From JACDAE01 sp963717195 (GTDB taxonomy: Bacteria; Chloroflexota; Ktedonobacteria; Ktedonobacterales; Ktedonobacteraceae), in NCBI GenBank assembly GCA_963717195.1, contig CAVQVR010000009.1:124001-188000 (forward strand): DNA of 64,000 nt, written 5' to 3'. The notes beneath the pieces were generated by a model that was given only the letters and a program-made list of their open reading frames with translations, had not been told where the DNA came from and ran no database searches. Position 1 is the first letter of the stretch. The number at the start of each line of letters is the position of its first letter. Positions 61,686 to 64,000 of this stretch are shown here, piece after piece. Made by a program: the position numbers and the translations under genes.

Positions 61686-64000
61686 TTGACGACACACGAA
61701 CAAACAAATCAAACAGACATAGCAGCGACACTTCCTCCCGAGGAGACGTTATCGCTCACCGATTTAGCCCGGACGCTCAGCGCAGAGTTGAGCCTGAATA
61801 GTGGGCAGGTTGCATGCACACTTGCACTTTTAGATGAAGGCAACACCATTCCCTTTATTTCACGTTATCGTAAAGAGGTCACGGGCAGCCTGGATGAAGT
61901 GCAAATTCAGGCTATTGCTGATCGCTCGGCTGCGCTGCGTGCTCTCCATGAGCGCAAGCTTGATGTGCATCGCCTGATTGATACTCAGGGCAAGATGACG
62001 CCAGAACTGGCAGCCTCTATCGGCGCAGCGACCACGTTGCAGGAGGTCGAAGATCTCTATCTGCCCTATCGACAAAAGCGTAAGACACGGGCAAGCGTAG
62101 CACGTGAGAAAGGTCTGGCTCCTCTCGCTGATATTATTCTACAACAGCCCGAACAGATCGGCGATCTGGATGCTCTTCTAGAACAGTATGCGCAACCGTT
62201 CTTGAATGCGGAGAAAGGCGTAGATACCAGTCTGGAGGCTTATGCGGGCGCATCTGATATTGTGGCTGAGGTGATCGCCGAAGATGCCAACGTGCGTGGC
62301 AGTGTGCGTACTTCATTTTTCAAACGCTCGACGCTGGGTGCTAAGGCCGTCGATCCCGAGAAACTGACCGAGAAAGATCCTAACGGCGTCTACCAGCTCT
62401 ATTATGATTTTAATGAGAGTGTGACGAAACTCGTGCCACATCGCGTACTGGCTCTCAATCGGGCTGAGCGTGAAGAGGTTCTGCGCGTTAACATCGCTCT
62501 TCCCTACGAGCAGGCTCAACCTGAAATCACGCGGCACTATCCCGTCAAAGCTACTTCGCCTTTTGCGCAACTCCTGTCGGATGCGATGGAGGATGGCTAT
62601 AAACGCTTGCTTGCCCCGTCTATGGAGCGCGAGGTTCGTGTCGAGCTGACGCGACAGGCGGAGGAACATGCCATCAACATTTTTGCCACAAACTTGCGCA
62701 ATCTGCTCCTGCAACCACCTTTGCGCGGTAAAAAAGTTCTGGGCATCGATCCCGGTTTTCGTACCGGTTGTAAGCTCACTGTTGTCGATGAGACAGGCAA
62801 ATACATTGTTTCTGATACGATGTATCTGTTTCAGTCAGATAAAGCGGTGCAGCTTCTGCGTAAGTTGTTGGCACAGTACAACATTGCTGTGATTGCGATG
62901 GGGAATGGAACTGCTTCGCGTGAGACGGAGCAGATGGTGGCAAATCTCATTAGCGATCTTGAGAAGGAAACGGGCGAACAGGGAAAAATCGGCTATGTGA
63001 TCGTGAACGAAGCTGGCGCGTCCGTCTATTCGGCCTCGGAAGCTGCACGCCAGGAATTTCCAACCCTGGATGCTACACAACGTGGTACGATCTCTATTGC
63101 CCGCCGCTTGCAGGATCCTCTGGCAGAGCTGGTGAAGATCGATCCAAAGGCCGTCGGAGTCGGGCTCTACCAGCATGATGTTGATCAGAAGGAACTGGCG
63201 GCGATGCTTGATCGCGTGGTGGTCTCCTGTGTGAACTTTGCTGGTGTCGAGGTGAATTCGGCCTCAGCAGCTCTGCTCAAACACGTATCTGGTGTCAATA
63301 CGCGTGTTGCCAATGCGATTGTGAAGTATCGCGAGGAGCATGGACCCTTTAAAGCGCGAGAAGAATTGCAGAAAGTGTCGGGCCTTGGTCCTGCCACCTT
63401 TGTGCAGGCGGCTGGTTTCCTCAAGGTTGCTGGAGGTGTCGAACCGCTAGACAATACCTTCATTCACCCCGAGAGCTACAACGCTGCCCGTACCCTACTG
63501 ACTCTATTACCCGGCGCTGATGAGAAGAATATGCGTCCACCGGAGCGCATCGCGAAGTTCCGCCAGTTGATCACGTTGCAAAACAGTCTTGGTCGCTCGA
63601 ACCGCAACCGTTCGGGCGGAGCTGATAGCGAGGGGGCTGCATGGGCCGATCTCGCGAAAAAGGTTGGTGTTGGTCTTCCTACACTCAACGATATTCTAGA
63701 GAACCTGGAGAAGCCGGGCCTTGATCCACGTGATGCGTTACCGGCACCTATTCTGAGGCATGATGTTCTGAAAATAGAAGATCTGCAAACGGGCATGCTT
63801 CTGCAAGGGACCGTGCGCAACGTAGTAGATTTTGGAGCTTTTGTGGATATTGGTGTGAAGCAGGATGGTCTGGTCCACGTATCGGAGATGGCGGATCGTT
63901 TCGTCAAAGACCCATTGACCGTGGTTGCGGTTGGACAGGTGGTCCAGGTGCGTGTACTGAAGGTGGATCTGCAGCGTGGCCGTGTGCAGTTGAGTATGCG
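61686..64000 (+). CDS. tex: Tex-family RNA-binding transcription accessory protein, 3' end cut by window edge
   Basis: 771 codons are present and no stop is reached. The Tex N-terminal domain has LLDEGNTIPFISRYRKEVTG and LYLPYRQKRKTRA. The YqgF-like RNase H fold has KVLGIDPGFRTGCKLTVVD and AVIAMGNGTASRETE. A helix-hairpin-helix pair (GVNTRVANAIVKYREEHGPF) follows. The S1 RNA-binding domain (LLQGTVRNVVDFGAFVDIGV, DGLVHVSEMADRFVKDP) runs into the edge. Tex binds RNA and transcription complexes. The start is a TTG at 61686 with AAGGTAGG upstream; no ATG in this frame is available near it. One or few C-terminal residues plus any tail lie outside the window. Confidence 0.95.
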   Translation, partial: MTTHEQTNQTDIAATLPPEETLSLTDLARTLSAELSLNSGQVACTLALLDEGNTIPFISRYRKEVTGSLDEVQIQAIADRSAALRALHERKLDVHRLIDTQGKMTPELAASIGAATTLQEVEDLYLPYRQKRKTRASVAREKGLAPLADIILQQPEQIGDLDALLEQYAQPFLNAEKGVDTSLEAYAGASDIVAEVIAEDANVRGSVRTSFFKRSTLGAKAVDPEKLTEKDPNGVYQLYYDFNESVTKLVPHRVLALNRAEREEVLRVNIALPYEQAQPEITRHYPVKATSPFAQLLSDAMEDGYKRLLAPSMEREVRVELTRQAEEHAINIFATNLRNLLLQPPLRGKKVLGIDPGFRTGCKLTVVDETGKYIVSDTMYLFQSDKAVQLLRKLLAQYNIAVIAMGNGTASRETEQMVANLISDLEKETGEQGKIGYVIVNEAGASVYSASEAARQEFPTLDATQRGTISIARRLQDPLAELVKIDPKAVGVGLYQHDVDQKELAAMLDRVVVSCVNFAGVEVNSASAALLKHVSGVNTRVANAIVKYREEHGPFKAREELQKVSGLGPATFVQAAGFLKVAGGVEPLDNTFIHPESYNAARTLLTLLPGADEKNMRPPERIAKFRQLITLQNSLGRSNRNRSGGADSEGAAWADLAKKVGVGLPTLNDILENLEKPGLDPRDALPAPILRHDVLKIEDLQTGMLLQGTVRNVVDFGAFVDIGVKQDGLVHVSEMADRFVKDPLTVVAVGQVVQVRVLKVDLQRGRVQLSM

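Noticed and set aside
62313..63907. Several minus-strand frames of 90-143 codons in the last 2 kb
   Set aside because: They are shadows of tex, whose plus-strand frame is uninterrupted and strongly conserved.

Overview
The window reads as chromosomal DNA of a filamentous, spore-forming Ktedonobacteria-type Chloroflexi bacterium. This is an inference from gene content, not from a marker gene. It rests on two soluble or C-terminally anchored Ser/Thr protein kinases and a PP2C phosphatase beside a group-2 sigma factor, a very large BTAD/AAA/TPR regulator with a Cys-rich N-terminus, a secreted collagen-like protein with a BclA-type C-terminal domain, secreted glycoside hydrolases and CBM2 fusions, F420-type luciferase-like oxidoreductases, and dispersed GTAGGGGC...GCGCCC palindromes. 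Base composition is near 50% GC and strands are mixed, with short operons. No rRNA, tRNA or CRISPR array was found.

Layout. 1-4.6 kb: a membrane protein cut by the left edge, then recQ and a histone-deacetylase-like gene as a pair. 4.6-8.5 kb: a palindromic repeat, a decayed phosphotransferase remnant, an MFS exporter, and a collagen-like surface protein. 8.8-12.7 kb: the nadB-nadC-nadA operon for de novo NAD synthesis, with a readable promoter and a candidate operator. 12.9-18.1 kb: an SGNH hydrolase-CBM2 gene with an in-frame stop in its signal peptide, a peroxiredoxin, a lipid kinase, a YczE-like membrane protein, and a nested inverted-repeat element. 18.1-25.5 kb: a Tat-exported GH2 enzyme, an LLM oxidoreductase, a cobalamin-binding-type protein, small proteins, a structured leader, rpsP-khpA-rimM, and yjbQ.

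25.7-34.3 kb, all minus strand apart from one gene: histidine kinase, SDR, hyuA, hyuB and an FAD oxidoreductase. The last two are separated by a plus-strand REP-associated tyrosine transposase (RAYT) bracketed by inverted copies of its own repeat. 34.7-38.1 kb: a frameshifted sugar-binding lipoprotein, a foldback element with an 11-bp direct repeat, and a frameshifted S53 peptidase. 38.5-45 kb: the giant regulator, a Cys-rich repeat protein and small genes. 45.4-51.8 kb: a plus-strand run of speH, a frameshifted EamA transporter, two novel envelope proteins and a PP2C phosphatase. 51.9-59.2 kb: ccdA, a HEAT-repeat protein, a Ser/Thr kinase, a sigma factor, and a second kinase transcribed divergently. 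59.3-64 kb: a cytochrome P450 with its TetR neighbour, and tex, cut by the right edge.

The most distinctive feature is the repeat system. A family of short palindromes sharing a GTAGGG end and a GCGCCC-type end occurs between genes, supplies stop codons to at least three genes (cobalamin-binding-type gene, RAYT, hyuA), and lies in frame inside two coding sequences. The RAYT gene is embedded in copies of one subtype and is the natural candidate for the mobilising enzyme. Five genes are visibly disrupted (remnant, nonsense or frameshift). Whether these are real or sequencing errors cannot be settled from the sequence alone.
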